From NCBI GenBank assembly GCA_000717735.1, contig JOBE01000025.1, forward strand, positions 29,681-93,680: 64,000 bases of DNA, read 5' to 3'. How positions within the stretch are numbered: position 1 is the first letter of the stretch; every line of letters starts with the position of its first letter. Of this stretch, positions 8,469 to 17,456 are shown one piece after another. Both the position numbers and the translations under genes were made by a program. Below the pieces are notes generated by a model. The model was given only the letters and a program-made list of their open reading frames with translations. It was not told the DNA's origin and did not search any database. This stretch comes from Streptomyces griseoluteus. Lineage in GTDB: Bacteria; Actinomycetota; Actinomycetes; Streptomycetales; Streptomycetaceae.

Positions 8469-10712
8469 ATGACAGCGAACCCGAACCCGGACCCGGCCGC
8501 CGAGTCCGGTGTCCCCGGTCGGCCCGGCGCCAAGCCCTCATCCCTCGAGGAGCCCACGCAGCCGCACGGCCCGCTGCCTCCCAAGCCGGACCAGAGCGGT
8601 CCGGAGACCGTCAGTCCCACGGGTCAGGCCACCGGGGAGGACCCGGCCCGGTCGGCGCAGAGCGGCGCGTACCTGACCACCGCCCAGGGTGTCCGGCTGT
8701 ACGAGAGCGACCACTCGCTCAAGGCCGGCAGCCGCGGGCCCGTACTGCTCCAGGACCACCACCTGCGCGAGAAGATCACCCACTTCGACCACGAGCGCAT
8801 TCCCGAGCGCGTGGTCCACGCGCGCGGAGCGGCGGCCCACGGCGTGTTCCGCAGCTACGGGACGGCGAGCCGGCTGACGAAGGCCGCCTTCCTCGGGGAC
8901 GACGTCGAGACACCCGTGTTCGTACGCTTCTCCACTGTCCTCGGCTCCCGCGGCTCGGCCGACACCGTCCGCGACACCCGCGGCTTCGCGACGAAGTTCT
9001 ACACCGAGGAGGGCACGTTCGACCTCGTCGGTAACAACATCCCGGTCTTCTTCATCCAGGACGCCGTGAAGTTCCCCGACGTCATCCACGCCGGCAAGCC
9101 GCACCCCGACCGGGAGATCCCGCAGGCGCAGAGCGCCCACGACACATTCTGGGACTTCGTGTCGCTGCACACCGAGGCCACGCACCACACGCTGTGGAAC
9201 ATGTCCGACCGGGGCATCCCCCGTTCGTTCCGGATGATGGAGGGCTTCGGCGTCCACACCTTCCGGCTCGTGGCCCAGGACGGCGGGACGACGCTGGTCA
9301 AGTTCCACTGGAAGCCCCGGCTCGGCGTGCACTCGCTCGTGTGGGAGGAGGCGCAGCTCGTCGCGGGCATGGATCCCGACTTCCACCGGCGGGACCTCTT
9401 CGACGCCATCGAGGCGGGCGCGTATCCCGAATGGGAGCTGGGCGTCCAGACCTTCCCCGACACCCCGGAGCAGACCTTCGAGGGCATCGACCTGCTCGAC
9501 CCCACGAAGATCGTGCCGGAGGAACTCGCTCCCGTGCAGCCGGTCGGTCTGCTCACCCTCAACGCCAACACGAAGAACTTCTTCGCCGAGACCGAGCAGG
9601 TCGCCTTCCACCCCGGCCACCTCGTGCCCGGCATCGACATCACCGACGACCCGCTGCTCGCCGGGCGCCTCTTCTCGTATCTGGACACCCAGATCAGCAG
9701 GCTCGGCGGCCCCAACTTCGCCCAGCTGCCGATCAACCGTCCGCACGCCCCGGTCAACGACATGCTGCGCGACGGCATGCACCAGACGGCCGTCCACACC
9801 GGCGTCGCCCCCTACCGGCCCAACTCCCTGGACGGCGGCTGTCCCTTCCTGGCCGGGGCGGACACCGGCGCGTACATCGAGACGCCGGTCCAGATCCCGA
9901 CGTCGAACAAGGTGCGTGAGGCGCCGCAGTCGTTCGGGGACCACTTCGGGCAGCCGCGGCTGTTCTGGCTGAGCATGACGCCGACGGAGCGCGAGCACAT
10001 CATCGCCGCGTACACCTTCGAGCTGAGCAAGTGCTACGAACAGGCCGTGAAGGAACGTGCCCTGATGGTCCTCGCCAACATCGACCCCGTCCTCTGCGAA
10101 GGCGTCGCCGCGGGCCTCGGCCTCCCCGTACCTCCGGCCACGGTGCCGTTCGCCGACGTACGACCCAGTCCCGCGCTCTCGCAGCTCGGCGCCACGTGGC
10201 CGCTCGACGGGCGGGTCATCGGCATCGTCGCCGACGAGAACGACGCCGCGGGCATGGAGGCCGTACGGGCGTTCCGCGCGGCGGCCCTGAGCGCGGGAAC
10301 GGTCCCGCTGGTGATCGCCGCGGCCGGTGGCGTCCTCGACGCCGCGGGCGACGCGGTCGCCGTGCAGCGTACGTTCGCCGCCGCGCGATCCACCGAGTTC
10401 GACGCCCTGTACGTCGCCGCCTGTCCCGCTCCGGGCCTTGACGCGCAGGGCGAACGGGACGCGAAGGCCGGCCACATCGCTACGGACGCGGCGTCCCTCG
10501 ACCCGCGGGTGGCGCTGCTGCTGACCGAGGCCTACCGCCACGGCAAGGCCGTCGGCTGTACGGGTGAGGGGGCGACGGCCCTGGAGGCGGCGCGGCTTCC
10601 GATGGACGCGCCGGGGCTCGTCGTCGGCGACGACGCCGGACAGGTGCTGTCCGAACTCGCCGGGCTGCTCGGCAGCCACCGGGTGTGGCAGCGGTTCCCC
10701 GCGGCTGTGTGA
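8469..10712 (+). CDS. katE: Large-subunit catalase, HPII (KatE) type
   Basis: Protein of 747 residues, the length of clade 2 catalases. The heme-catalase core shows the distal His segment ([15 protein letters not shown], near 116), the [11 protein letters not shown] motif and the proximal Tyr in [15 protein letters not shown] (about 403). After about 570 comes a flavodoxin/DJ-1-like domain, typical of HPII. It decomposes H2O2 in the cytoplasm. The ~75 N-terminal residues are the polar arm of this class. ATG follows an AGGAG. Two short repeats of TTCGGG lie at 8395-8420 upstream, but no promoter can be named with confidence. Confidence 0.95.
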   Translation: MTANPNPDPAAESGVPGRPGAKPSSLEEPTQPHGPLPPKPDQSGPETVSPTGQATGEDPARSAQSGAYLTTAQGVRLYESDHSLKAGSRGPVLLQDHHLREKITHFDHERIPERVVHARGAAAHGVFRSYGTASRLTKAAFLGDDVETPVFVRFSTVLGSRGSADTVRDTRGFATKFYTEEGTFDLVGNNIPVFFIQDAVKFPDVIHAGKPHPDREIPQAQSAHDTFWDFVSLHTEATHHTLWNMSDRGIPRSFRMMEGFGVHTFRLVAQDGGTTLVKFHWKPRLGVHSLVWEEAQLVAGMDPDFHRRDLFDAIEAGAYPEWELGVQTFPDTPEQTFEGIDLLDPTKIVPEELAPVQPVGLLTLNANTKNFFAETEQVAFHPGHLVPGIDITDDPLLAGRLFSYLDTQISRLGGPNFAQLPINRPHAPVNDMLRDGMHQTAVHTGVAPYRPNSLDGGCPFLAGADTGAYIETPVQIPTSNKVREAPQSFGDHFGQPRLFWLSMTPTEREHIIAAYTFELSKCYEQAVKERALMVLANIDPVLCEGVAAGLGLPVPPATVPFADVRPSPALSQLGATWPLDGRVIGIVADENDAAGMEAVRAFRAAALSAGTVPLVIAAAGGVLDAAGDAVAVQRTFAAARSTEFDALYVAACPAPGLDAQGERDAKAGHIATDAASLDPRVALLLTEAYRHGKAVGCTGEGATALEAARLPMDAPGLVVGDDAGQVLSELAGLLGSHRVWQRFPAAV

Positions 10713-10760
10713 CCGGCCGCCTTGCGGCAAGGGTCAGGGCGTAGCGCAGAATCGTCGGCT

Positions 10761-10841
10761 AGGGCCTGTCTTTGGGATCAGGCCGGATCAGGGAGCGGCA
10801 CCAGACGCCGCGAGCCCGGCATGATCCAAACGAGAGGCCCT
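10761..10841. mobile_element. 81-bp palindromic (MITE-like) element, copy 1
   Basis: The left end (AGGGCCTGTC, 10761-10770, onward) and right end (GAGAGGCCCT, to 10841) are imperfect inverted repeats of about 24 bp. The right ~31 bp nearly match the end of the element at 28783-28893. It carries no ORF and lies between the catalase stop and the glycosyltransferase start. Dispersed palindromes with AGGGCCT ends recur in Streptomyces genomes in my recollection; their mobility is not shown here. Confidence 0.7.
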
Positions 10842-10872
10842 GGGTCGGAGATCTGCACAGGGGAGCCACGAA

Positions 10873-12084
10873 GTGCGTGTGTTGTTGTCGACGTACGGGT
10901 CGCGCGGGAGCGTCGAGCCGATGGTGGGACTCGCGGTGCGGCTGCGGGAACTCGGCGCCGAGGCGCGGGTCTGCGCGCCGCCGGACGAGGAGTTCGCCGA
11001 GCTGCTGGCCGCTGCCGGTGTGCCGATGGTGCCGGTGGGGCAGCCGGTGCGCCCCCTCGTGGTCTCGGTGAAGCCCGGATCCGCCGCCGGACTGGCGCAG
11101 CGCGCGGCCGATCTGATAGCCACTCAGTTCGGTCCGGTCGCGGCGGCGGCCGAGGGGTGCGACGCGCTGGTGGCGACCGGCCCGCTGCCGGTCACGGCCG
11201 GGGCGCGGTCGGTGGCCGACGCGCTGGGCATCCGCTATGTGCACGTGAGCCACCAGCCGGTGGTCCTTCCGTCGCCGTACCAGCCCCCGCCGGCGCGGCG
11301 GGGGCGGCGGCTGCCCGAGGACATGGACGACAACCGGAAGCTGTGGGAGGTGGACGCGCGGAACGCGAACGAGATGTTCGGCGCGGTCGTCAACGCCCAC
11401 CGGGCGTCCTCCGGTCTGCCCGCGGTGGACAACGTCCGCGACTACGCCTTCACCGACCGCCCGTGGCTGGCCACGGACCCGGTCCTGAGCCCCTGGCGGC
11501 CGACGGATCTGGCCGTGGTGCAGACGGGTGCGTGGATGCGGTCGGACGAACGTCCGCTGCCGTCCGGCCTCGTGACGTTCCTGGACGCCGGCGAACCGCC
11601 GGTGTACGTCGGGTTCGGCAGCATGCCCCTGGGCGGTTCGAAGGAACTCGCCCGGGTGGCCGTCGAGGCGGTCAGGGCGCGGGGCCTCCGGGCGATCGTC
11701 TCCCGCGGCTGGGCCGACCTGGACGTGGTCGACGACGGGGACGACTGCCTGGCCGTCGGCGAGGTGAACCAGCAGGCGCTGTTCGCCCGGGTGGCCGCCG
11801 TCGTGCACCACGGCAGTGCGGGCACCACGACGACGGCGGCCCGGGCGGGGGCTCCTCAGGTGGTGGTGCCGCAGGGTGCCGATCAGCCGTACTGGGCCGA
11901 CAGGGTGTCCTCGCTGGGCGTCGGGGTGGCCCACGACGGTCCGCTGCCGACCGTCGCCGCCCTGTCCGCCCTGCTCGAAGCGGCCCTGCTCCCCGGGACC
12001 AGGCAGCGGGCGGCCGCCGTAGCACGTACGGTCCGCACCGACGGGACGACGGTGGCCGCGCGCCTGCTGCTCGACGCGGCGTGA
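10873..12084 (+). CDS. Glycosyltransferase, UGT/GT1 (GtfE/MGT) family
   Basis: Protein of 403 residues from GTG 10873, after GGGGAG. The start MRVLLSTYGSRGSVEPMVGLAVRLRELG is the acceptor-side motif of the GT-B antibiotic and macrolide glycosyltransferases. The C-terminal half has HHGSAGTTTTAARAGAPQVVVPQGADQPYWADRV, the nucleotide-sugar signature. It should move a sugar from an NDP donor to a small hydrophobic acceptor or lipid. No biosynthetic cluster is near, so it may serve glycolipid synthesis or detoxification. It converges on the DoxX gene with 27 bp between. Confidence 0.9.
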   Translation: MRVLLSTYGSRGSVEPMVGLAVRLRELGAEARVCAPPDEEFAELLAAAGVPMVPVGQPVRPLVVSVKPGSAAGLAQRAADLIATQFGPVAAAAEGCDALVATGPLPVTAGARSVADALGIRYVHVSHQPVVLPSPYQPPPARRGRRLPEDMDDNRKLWEVDARNANEMFGAVVNAHRASSGLPAVDNVRDYAFTDRPWLATDPVLSPWRPTDLAVVQTGAWMRSDERPLPSGLVTFLDAGEPPVYVGFGSMPLGGSKELARVAVEAVRARGLRAIVSRGWADLDVVDDGDDCLAVGEVNQQALFARVAAVVHHGSAGTTTTAARAGAPQVVVPQGADQPYWADRVSSLGVGVAHDGPLPTVAALSALLEAALLPGTRQRAAAVARTVRTDGTTVAARLLLDAA

Positions 12085-12111
12085 TCCACACGCCGGGCCG
12101 AGCGACAGGCC

Positions 12112-12483
12112 CTACCCCTCGGCGCGGGCCGCCCGGCGGGCCCAGAGGATCAACGGGACCTGCAGGGGAAGCCGGGCGTACGCGAGGGCCCTGACGGGGG
12201 CCGGGCGGTGCCGCCAGTCGTAGGCCATCTTCACGTTGGCGGGGAAGACGCCCGCGAAGAAGAGGGCGGTGGCGTGGGCGCTCGCCCGGCGGGTCGCCGG
12301 GACCACGAGCCCCGCGGCCAGCGCGAGCTCCACCGCCCCGCTCGCCGCCGTCCAGGTCCGCGGGCCGCCCGGCAGGGCTCGCGGCACCGTGGCGTCGAAC
12401 TGCTTGGGGGCGACGAAGTGGGCCACGCCCGCGGAGGCGAGCAGTCCGGCGAGCAGCAGGGCGGAACGTGCGGGCATGGGCAT
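12112..12483 (-). CDS. DoxX-like small membrane protein
   Basis: Protein of 123 residues with about four hydrophobic segments (starting LLLAGLLASAGVAHFV). It has the DoxX-type pattern G-x-x-x-E-L in TAASGAVELALAAGLVVPATRR and a basic loop. This inner-membrane family is linked to thiol/redox stress in actinobacteria; the exact role here is unknown. It lies upstream of, and convergent with, the glycosyltransferase. Confidence 0.85.
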   Translation of the reverse strand: MPMPARSALLLAGLLASAGVAHFVAPKQFDATVPRALPGGPRTWTAASGAVELALAAGLVVPATRRASAHATALFFAGVFPANVKMAYDWRHRPAPVRALAYARLPLQVPLILWARRAARAEG

Positions 12484-12586
12484 CGGATTCCTTCGCGCCG
12501 AGGAACGGTGGTTACTGGACGGTAAGTATGCCGGAGCCGGGGGCCGGACACCATGCGTCCGGTCGGCGGACTCGCCCCCGTCGCGG

Positions 12587-13261
12587 CTACTCGGTGCGGA
12601 TGCAGGCGAAGGGGCCGTCCAGGGCGGCCCATTGCAGAAGGAGGATGGTCTTGCCGTCCGTCACGCGTCCGTCGCGGACCATGGCGAGGGCCTCCGTGAA
12701 GTCGAGTTCGAGGACTTCGATGTCCTCGCCCTCCTCCTCGAGGCCGCCGCCGCTTCCGGTGCGGTCGGCCGGCGCGTAGGGGGCGGCGTAGAAGTGGAGG
12801 CGCTCGGTGACGGAGCCGGGGCTCATGTAGGCGTCGAGGACGTGGGTGAGCGGGCCGAGCGTGACCCCCAGCTCCTCGGCGCTCTCGCGCCGGACGGCGT
12901 CGAGCGGGTCGTCGCCGTCGAGCAGGCCCGCGGCCGCTTCGACGAGCATGCCGTCCGGATGGTCGTTGACGTAGGCGGGATAGCGGAACTGGCGGGTGAG
13001 CAGCACACGGCGGCGTTCGAGGTCGTACGGGAGGACGACGGCTCCGTTGCCCCGGTCGTAGGTCTCGCGCTGCTGGGTGACCCAGCGCCCGTCGCCGCGC
13101 CGGTAGTCGTACGTGGTGCGGCGCAGGACGTGCCAGCCCTGGGAGGTGAGCTCCACGTCCCGGACCACCACGTCGGGGTTGCGGTTCAGATCGCGGCCGG
13201 CCCGGTCGAGGCCGGTGCGGCCCCGGTGGTCGGGGACGTCGACTCCGGGGCGGCTCGTCAC
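12587..13261 (-). CDS. Nudix hydrolase, NudK/ADP-sugar pyrophosphatase type
   Basis: Protein of 224 residues. The Nudix box is AGLLDGDDPLDAVRRESAEELG, with the slightly shortened spacing seen in E. coli NudK (GDP-mannose pyrophosphatase). An N-terminal strand domain (NPDVVVRDVELTSQGWHVLRR) is typical of the dimeric NudK/AdpP group. It would hydrolyse a nucleoside diphosphate sugar to NMP and sugar phosphate. GTG 13261 overlaps the upstream TGA (GTGA), so it is coupled to the DUF4406 gene, itself nucleotide-related. The specific substrate is not resolved. Confidence 0.88.
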   Translation of the reverse strand: MTSRPGVDVPDHRGRTGLDRAGRDLNRNPDVVVRDVELTSQGWHVLRRTTYDYRRGDGRWVTQQRETYDRGNGAVVLPYDLERRRVLLTRQFRYPAYVNDHPDGMLVEAAAGLLDGDDPLDAVRRESAEELGVTLGPLTHVLDAYMSPGSVTERLHFYAAPYAPADRTGSGGGLEEEGEDIEVLELDFTEALAMVRDGRVTDGKTILLLQWAALDGPFACIRTE

Positions 13262-13641
13262 GCGGTCTCCCGCGATGTGCGGCGGGGGATCTCGGTCACC
13301 TCGTGGTAGACGGGCAGGCCGCGACGGCGGGCGGTGGCGACATCCTGGTCGGCCCCCGCGGAGTCGCCGGGCAGCCGCAGCACGGCGTCGCAGTGGGCGA
13401 GCAGCCGGTCGGCGGTCGGGTAGAGCACCTGGTCGGCGAGGGGGTCGGTGGGGCCCGCACCGGCCGACCTGAGGACGGGCAGCGCGATCCATTCCCCGAT
13501 GACGGGGAGGTGGCCGGTGGCGAAGACGGGCCAGGCGGCGGCTTCGAGGCGCGCGAGGTTGGCGGCCATGGCCCGCGGGTCGCCGTCGGTACCGGAACGG
13601 TAAGGGCCGGCGATCAGGATGAGCATGGGCTTGTCGGTCAT
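13258..13641 (-). CDS. DUF4406 / nucleoside 2-deoxyribosyltransferase-like protein
   Basis: Protein of 127 residues beginning MLILIAGPYRSGTDGDP, followed by NLARLEAAAWPVFATGHLPVIGEWIALP and a late DSAGADQDVATARRRGLPVYHE. This is the Rossmann-like pattern of the DUF4406/nucleoside deoxyribosyltransferase superfamily, in which the G-P-Y loop and the S-x-G-x-x-x-D/E segment form the nucleoside site. Its stop overlaps the Nudix start. The pair probably acts on a nucleotide or nucleotide sugar. It is divergent from the DeoR gene with 50 bp between. Confidence 0.8.
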   Translation of the reverse strand: MTDKPMLILIAGPYRSGTDGDPRAMAANLARLEAAAWPVFATGHLPVIGEWIALPVLRSAGAGPTDPLADQVLYPTADRLLAHCDAVLRLPGDSAGADQDVATARRRGLPVYHEVTEIPRRTSRETA

Positions 13642-13691
13642 GCCGCGCTACGATACATGCAGAAACGTGCAACAACAGGAGAGAACACGGA

Positions 13692-14450
13692 ATGCTGGCT
13701 GCTGAACGGCGCGACCACCTGCTCGAACTGCTCGCCCGCGAGGGCAAGATCGTCGCGAAGGACGTCGCCGCCCGACTGGGGATCTCCGAGGACAGCGTGC
13801 GGCGCGACCTGCGCGACCTCGCGACCGAGGGACTGTGCCAGCGGGTCTACGGTGGGGCGCTGCCCGTATCGCCCGCGGTGGCGGACTACGCGGCCAGACA
13901 GACCGTCGCGACCGACGGCAAACGGAAGGTCGCCACTGCGGCGGCGGCGCTGGTCCGGCCGGGCAGCGCCCTGATCCTCGACGGCGGCACCACCGCCCTC
14001 GCCGTCGCCCGTGCCCTCCCGCCGGATCTGGAGTGCACCGTGATCACCCACAGTCCGACGATCGTGGCCGCGCTGCTCGAGCACCCGCGGGCCGAGCTCT
14101 TCCTGCTCGGCGGCCGCGTCTTCAAGCACTCGGCCGTCGCCTGCGGAGCCGCCGCGGTCGAGGCCGCGCAGAACGTCTCGGCCGACCTCTGCCTGCTCGG
14201 TGTCGCCGGCGTGCACCCCGAGGCGGGGCTCACGACCGGAGACGCAGAGGAGGCCGCGATGAAGCGCGCGCTGGCCTCGCGGGCGGCGGACACCCACATC
14301 CTCGCGTCCTCCGAGAAGATCGGCACGGCTTCCCGGTTCCGCGTGCTGCCATGGGAGGAGATCACCGGGCTCATCACCGACGCGGACCCCGGCCATGCGG
14401 TCATCGAGCAGATCACCGCCCGGGGCGTGGAGGTGCTGACGGCCGGCTGA
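13692..14450 (+). CDS. DeoR/GlpR-family transcriptional regulator
   Basis: Protein of 252 residues. The N-terminal winged helix-turn-helix (ERRDHLLELLAREGKIVAKDVAARLGISEDSVRRDLRDL) is the DeoR type. It is followed by the sugar-phosphate-isomerase-like effector domain (LILDGGTTALAVARALP and LGVAGVHPEAGLTTGDAEEAAMKR). Members repress sugar or nucleoside genes and sense a phosphorylated sugar. ATG follows AGGAGAG. The 50-bp divergent gap holds two TGCA tetranucleotides six bases apart (13658-13671) that could be an operator. It likely controls the divergent DUF4406-Nudix pair; that is inference from position. Confidence 0.92.
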   Translation: MLAAERRDHLLELLAREGKIVAKDVAARLGISEDSVRRDLRDLATEGLCQRVYGGALPVSPAVADYAARQTVATDGKRKVATAAAALVRPGSALILDGGTTALAVARALPPDLECTVITHSPTIVAALLEHPRAELFLLGGRVFKHSAVACGAAAVEAAQNVSADLCLLGVAGVHPEAGLTTGDAEEAAMKRALASRAADTHILASSEKIGTASRFRVLPWEEITGLITDADPGHAVIEQITARGVEVLTAG

Positions 14451-14485
14451 CGGCCGACAGGGCACCCGCGGGCGCCCCTACGGTC

Positions 14486-16561
14486 TCACCCCTGCGGCCA
14501 GGTCGCTTCCGTCGCGGAGGGTCGCGCTCCGCTCCGCGTTCCCGCGCGGGGCACCGGCACGAACGGCTTGTCGTGGCGCACGGGGGCGCCGTCGGCAGGG
14601 GTCTCCAGGTGGTCCAGCAGGCGGCGCAGCGCCGCGCGGGCCTGGGGAGCGGTGTCCGGTCCTGTGGCGAGGTGGGTCAGGGCGCGGTGGGCCCGGCGCC
14701 GTGCGCGGCCGGTGCGGCCGGCACGGTGGTCGGCGAACGCGCGGGCGTAGTGGGCCAGCGCCGTGGCCCAGGCGTCGTCGCGGTTGCGCGGCTGCGCGAG
14801 GGCGTGATGAGCGGTGCGCCCGGCGGTCCGGGGGTCGGTGTGGGCCTGCACGACGGCGAGCGCGGCCAGGCTGACGGCCGGCGGGGGCCCGCCGGGCGCC
14901 GACTCGGGGACGGTGTCGGCCGCCTGGCGGTAGTACCGGACGGCCTCCTCCGGGTCGCGCCGGTGCCAGGCCAGCGTGCCGTGGACATGGGAGATCCGGC
15001 CGATGAGCGCGTCGTCGCCCGCCATGACGGCGGCAGGCCAGGCGAGGTCCAGGAGCCGCCTGGCGGTGCGCGGGTCGTGGGCGGCGGTCAGCCAGGCCGC
15101 CAGCCACTGTCCGCGTGGTGCGAGCGGGCTCCCGGGCGGGAGGTGGGGCAGCAGGCCGAGGAGGAGGGCGCTGCCCTCGCGGCCCTGCTCGTGGACCGCC
15201 CACCAGAACCAGAGACGCAGCACGACCTCCATGGCTTCCTCGATGTGCTCGGCGTCGGGCGGCCGGCCGTCGCCACCGGCCAGTGCCCGGGGGGCGAGCG
15301 CCATGAGGTCGTCGTACTCGTCCAGGACGGTCTGCAGCGCCTGGTGCTGCAGACCCATGTGCCACAGGGTCTCGGCGACCGCCGCCACGCCTCGGTAGTG
15401 CACGGCGTGCCGGGCCAGCGCGGCCGGCAGCTCCCCCGCGCTGCGGAGCCGTTCCGTGCCGAAGTCCCGTGCGGCGCGCGCCATGCGGTAACGGGGCCGG
15501 CGCACCCCGCCCGGTTCTCCGAGCGCGCGCAGCACTCCGGTGGCGCTCAGCAGAGCGAGGCAGGAGGGCACCCGGTCCGGTTCGACGCCGGCTCCGGAGC
15601 AGAGGAGTACGGCGGCGGCCTCGGTGAACGAGCCCTCGAAGACGCTCGCCCGGTGCCACACCGTCCGTACGACCGGATCGCACAGCGTGTGGACCGCGCC
15701 GATGGACGCGTGCAGGGAGCGGTGCCGCCGGAGCGCGGGGCCTGGGCCGGTCAGCCAGCACTGGTCCGCCTCCAGCCGGGCGGCGAGTTCCCGCAGCGTC
15801 CGGTCGCCCAGCTGGCCCGCGGCCAGTTCGATCGCCAGGGGGACGCCTTCGAGGAGGCGGCAGACCCTTCTGACCGTGGGCAGCTCGGAGGCCCGCACCG
15901 GTAGGCCGCCGTGGGCGCGGGACGGCGTACGGGACAGGAAGAGTGCGACGGCGGGGGACGGCTCCGTCCCGCCCGGCGGGGATTCGACCTCCAGCGGCGC
16001 GACGCGGATCACGTGCTCGTCGCCGAGCCCGAGCACGCGGCGGGCCGTGACGAGGACGCGCAGTCCCGGCACGGCCATCAGGAGGCGTTGGACCAGGCCC
16101 GCGCACTCGGTGTGTACGGGGTCGATGTCGTCCAGGACGACCAGAAGGGTCTCGGCGGGGACGGCGCGCGCCGCCTCGGCGATGTCCACGCCCTCGCGCG
16201 CGGCGGCAGGGGTACGGCGGAGGGACGGGACGCCGCCGGGCGGCGCCCCCGCCGCGGCGGTGAGGGCGCGGAGCAGCCTGGCCGTCAGCGCGCGCGGTCC
16301 GACGGGCACACCGTCGTGCCATCGCACCCGGACCACGGCCTGCCCCGCGTCACCGACCGGGGAGGCAGCCAGGGTACGGGCGAGCCGGCTCTTGCCGATC
16401 CCGGCCGCTCCCGTCACGGTCACCAGTCGGTGCAGGGCCAGGGCCGACCGCAGTTCCGCCAGTTCGCCGTCGCGGCCCACGAGCCCGCGCGTTCCCCGCG
16501 ACCGGTCCCCGGGCTCGGGCCCGTAACCGTCGACACGCGCCCATACGTCGGGATGCTCCAC
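14486..16561 (-). CDS. STAND/NB-ARC-type ATPase with C-terminal helical repeats
   Basis: Protein of 691 residues from GTG 16561, preceded by GGGGACAG. An upstream in-frame GTG at 16597 has no ribosome site. A P-loop (TVTGAAGIGKSRLA) lies about 50 residues in, Walker B is LLVVLDDID near 155, and ARR/GVPLAIELAAGQL motifs complete an AfsR/MalT-like NTPase. The C-terminal ~300 residues are Ala-rich TPR-like helices. No DNA-binding domain (SARP or LuxR) is present at either end, so it is not a complete AfsR- or LAL-type activator. It may be an orphan NTPase sensor. It converges on the DeoR gene. Confidence 0.85.
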   Translation of the reverse strand: MEHPDVWARVDGYGPEPGDRSRGTRGLVGRDGELAELRSALALHRLVTVTGAAGIGKSRLARTLAASPVGDAGQAVVRVRWHDGVPVGPRALTARLLRALTAAAGAPPGGVPSLRRTPAAAREGVDIAEAARAVPAETLLVVLDDIDPVHTECAGLVQRLLMAVPGLRVLVTARRVLGLGDEHVIRVAPLEVESPPGGTEPSPAVALFLSRTPSRAHGGLPVRASELPTVRRVCRLLEGVPLAIELAAGQLGDRTLRELAARLEADQCWLTGPGPALRRHRSLHASIGAVHTLCDPVVRTVWHRASVFEGSFTEAAAVLLCSGAGVEPDRVPSCLALLSATGVLRALGEPGGVRRPRYRMARAARDFGTERLRSAGELPAALARHAVHYRGVAAVAETLWHMGLQHQALQTVLDEYDDLMALAPRALAGGDGRPPDAEHIEEAMEVVLRLWFWWAVHEQGREGSALLLGLLPHLPPGSPLAPRGQWLAAWLTAAHDPRTARRLLDLAWPAAVMAGDDALIGRISHVHGTLAWHRRDPEEAVRYYRQAADTVPESAPGGPPPAVSLAALAVVQAHTDPRTAGRTAHHALAQPRNRDDAWATALAHYARAFADHRAGRTGRARRRAHRALTHLATGPDTAPQARAALRRLLDHLETPADGAPVRHDKPFVPVPRAGTRSGARPSATEATWPQG

Positions 16562-16869
16562 AACCTGTCCCCACCGCTTCCGTCGGGGACGCCGCACGTG
16601 GGCCGGAACCTGCAGGCCACGGGTGCAGAACCGTCACTGCAAACGGCGTCACGGCAACCCCAACGCGTGACCGGCGCACCAAGTGGCGCCCGGGACCACC
16701 GGACCACCCTCCGTGACGAACGGCAGAACGTGTGAGGCAATACGAACGACCCGTCCCGGGGGGCATTTCCGGGCCCGAACCGGGTACTCGCCCCGACAGT
16801 TCGGGCCGCCGGGGTCGCCGGACAGTCGTCGGCGGCGTACGGCGGTGCCGGCGGGAAGGGCGATATCCG
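16562..16869. promoter_or_regulatory. Divergent intergenic region with a SigB-type promoter candidate
   Basis: No gene is seen in these 308 bp between the STAND ATPase and the phosphoribosyltransferase remnant. On the plus strand, GCAT (16763-16766), a 15-bp spacer and GGGTAC (16782-16787) fit the G-N2-T-N14-16-GGGTA(C/T) promoter described for Streptomyces SigB-group sigma factors. A sigma factor of this group is encoded at 30278-31210. The inferred start of transcription is about 75 bp before ATG 16870. Confidence 0.5.
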
Positions 16870-17328
16870 ATGCGGTTCCACGATCATCGACAGGCGGGAC
16901 AGGAGCTGGCCGCACGGCTCGTCGAACGGGTGGCCGACGGCGACCTCGTCGAGCCCGTCGTGCTCGCCCTCCCACGCGGCGGCGTACCCGTCGCGGCGGA
17001 GATCGCCCGCGCGCTCGGAACACCGATGGACGTCCTGGTGGCACGCAAGATCGGCCTGCCGGACCGGCCCGAGGTCGGCATCGGCGCCGTCGTGGGCGAG
17101 GACGCGCCCGTGTTCGACGGGGAGAGCCTGGCGATGCTCGGGATGAGCGAGGACGAGTTCGCCCCCGAGGTCGCACGGCAGAGGGCCGAACTGCACCGCC
17201 GGGAGGATCTGTACCGGCCCCCCGGGAGCGGCCCGCCCGGAGCGGTGAAGGGGTCGACGAGAAGGCCACCAAGCAGCACCTGTACGAACTCTCGCGGCGT
17301 CTGGACATCGAGGGCCGCTCACGGATGA
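16870..17328 (+). pseudogene. Truncated phosphoribosyltransferase-like gene
   Basis: ATG 16870 follows GGAAGGG. The first ~115 residues match the start of Streptomyces phosphoribosyltransferase-like proteins: a D-R-x-x-A/Q-G-x-x-L-A N-terminus, LALPRGGVPVAAEIA and VLVARKIGLPDRPEVGIGAV. After RREDLYR the homology stops and the frame runs through low-quality Pro/Ser/Arg codons to TGA 17326-17328. The second half, which should hold the PRPP loop (VDDGxATG), is missing. A fragment of another gene in a different frame follows directly, so a deletion has probably joined two genes. It might be transcribed from the SigB-like promoter upstream but should be inactive. Confidence 0.75.
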
Positions 17329-17399
17329 GCAGGAGCGAACTGCTGGAGGCGATACGCAAGGAGAACCGTACGAAGACGCGCGAAGCCCGCTCCGGATAG
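17244..17399 (+). pseudogene. 3' remnant of a Rho-N/ChaB-C-like small protein gene
   Basis: In the third frame, residues DEKATKQHLYELSRRLDIEG and then RSRMSRSELLEAIRKENR run to TAG 17397-17399. This is the SAP/Rho-N-like helix-extended-helix signature found at the C-terminus of actinobacterial ChaB- and plasmid-stabilisation-like small proteins. No start codon or ribosome site precedes it in frame, and the 5' side is the phosphoribosyltransferase remnant. It reads as the surviving end of a deleted gene. Confidence 0.6.
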
Positions 17400-17456
17400 A
17401 CGGGGGACCGCTCGGGCCTCCCCCGTCCGGTCTCCCCGCGTGAAAGGACCTGCGTC

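Noticed and set aside
10873..12084. Part of an antibiotic biosynthetic cluster
   Set aside because: No polyketide, peptide synthetase or sugar biosynthesis genes are near the lone glycosyltransferase.
14486..16561. Complete AfsR- or LAL-type regulator
   Set aside because: Neither an N-terminal SARP nor a C-terminal LuxR DNA-binding domain is present.
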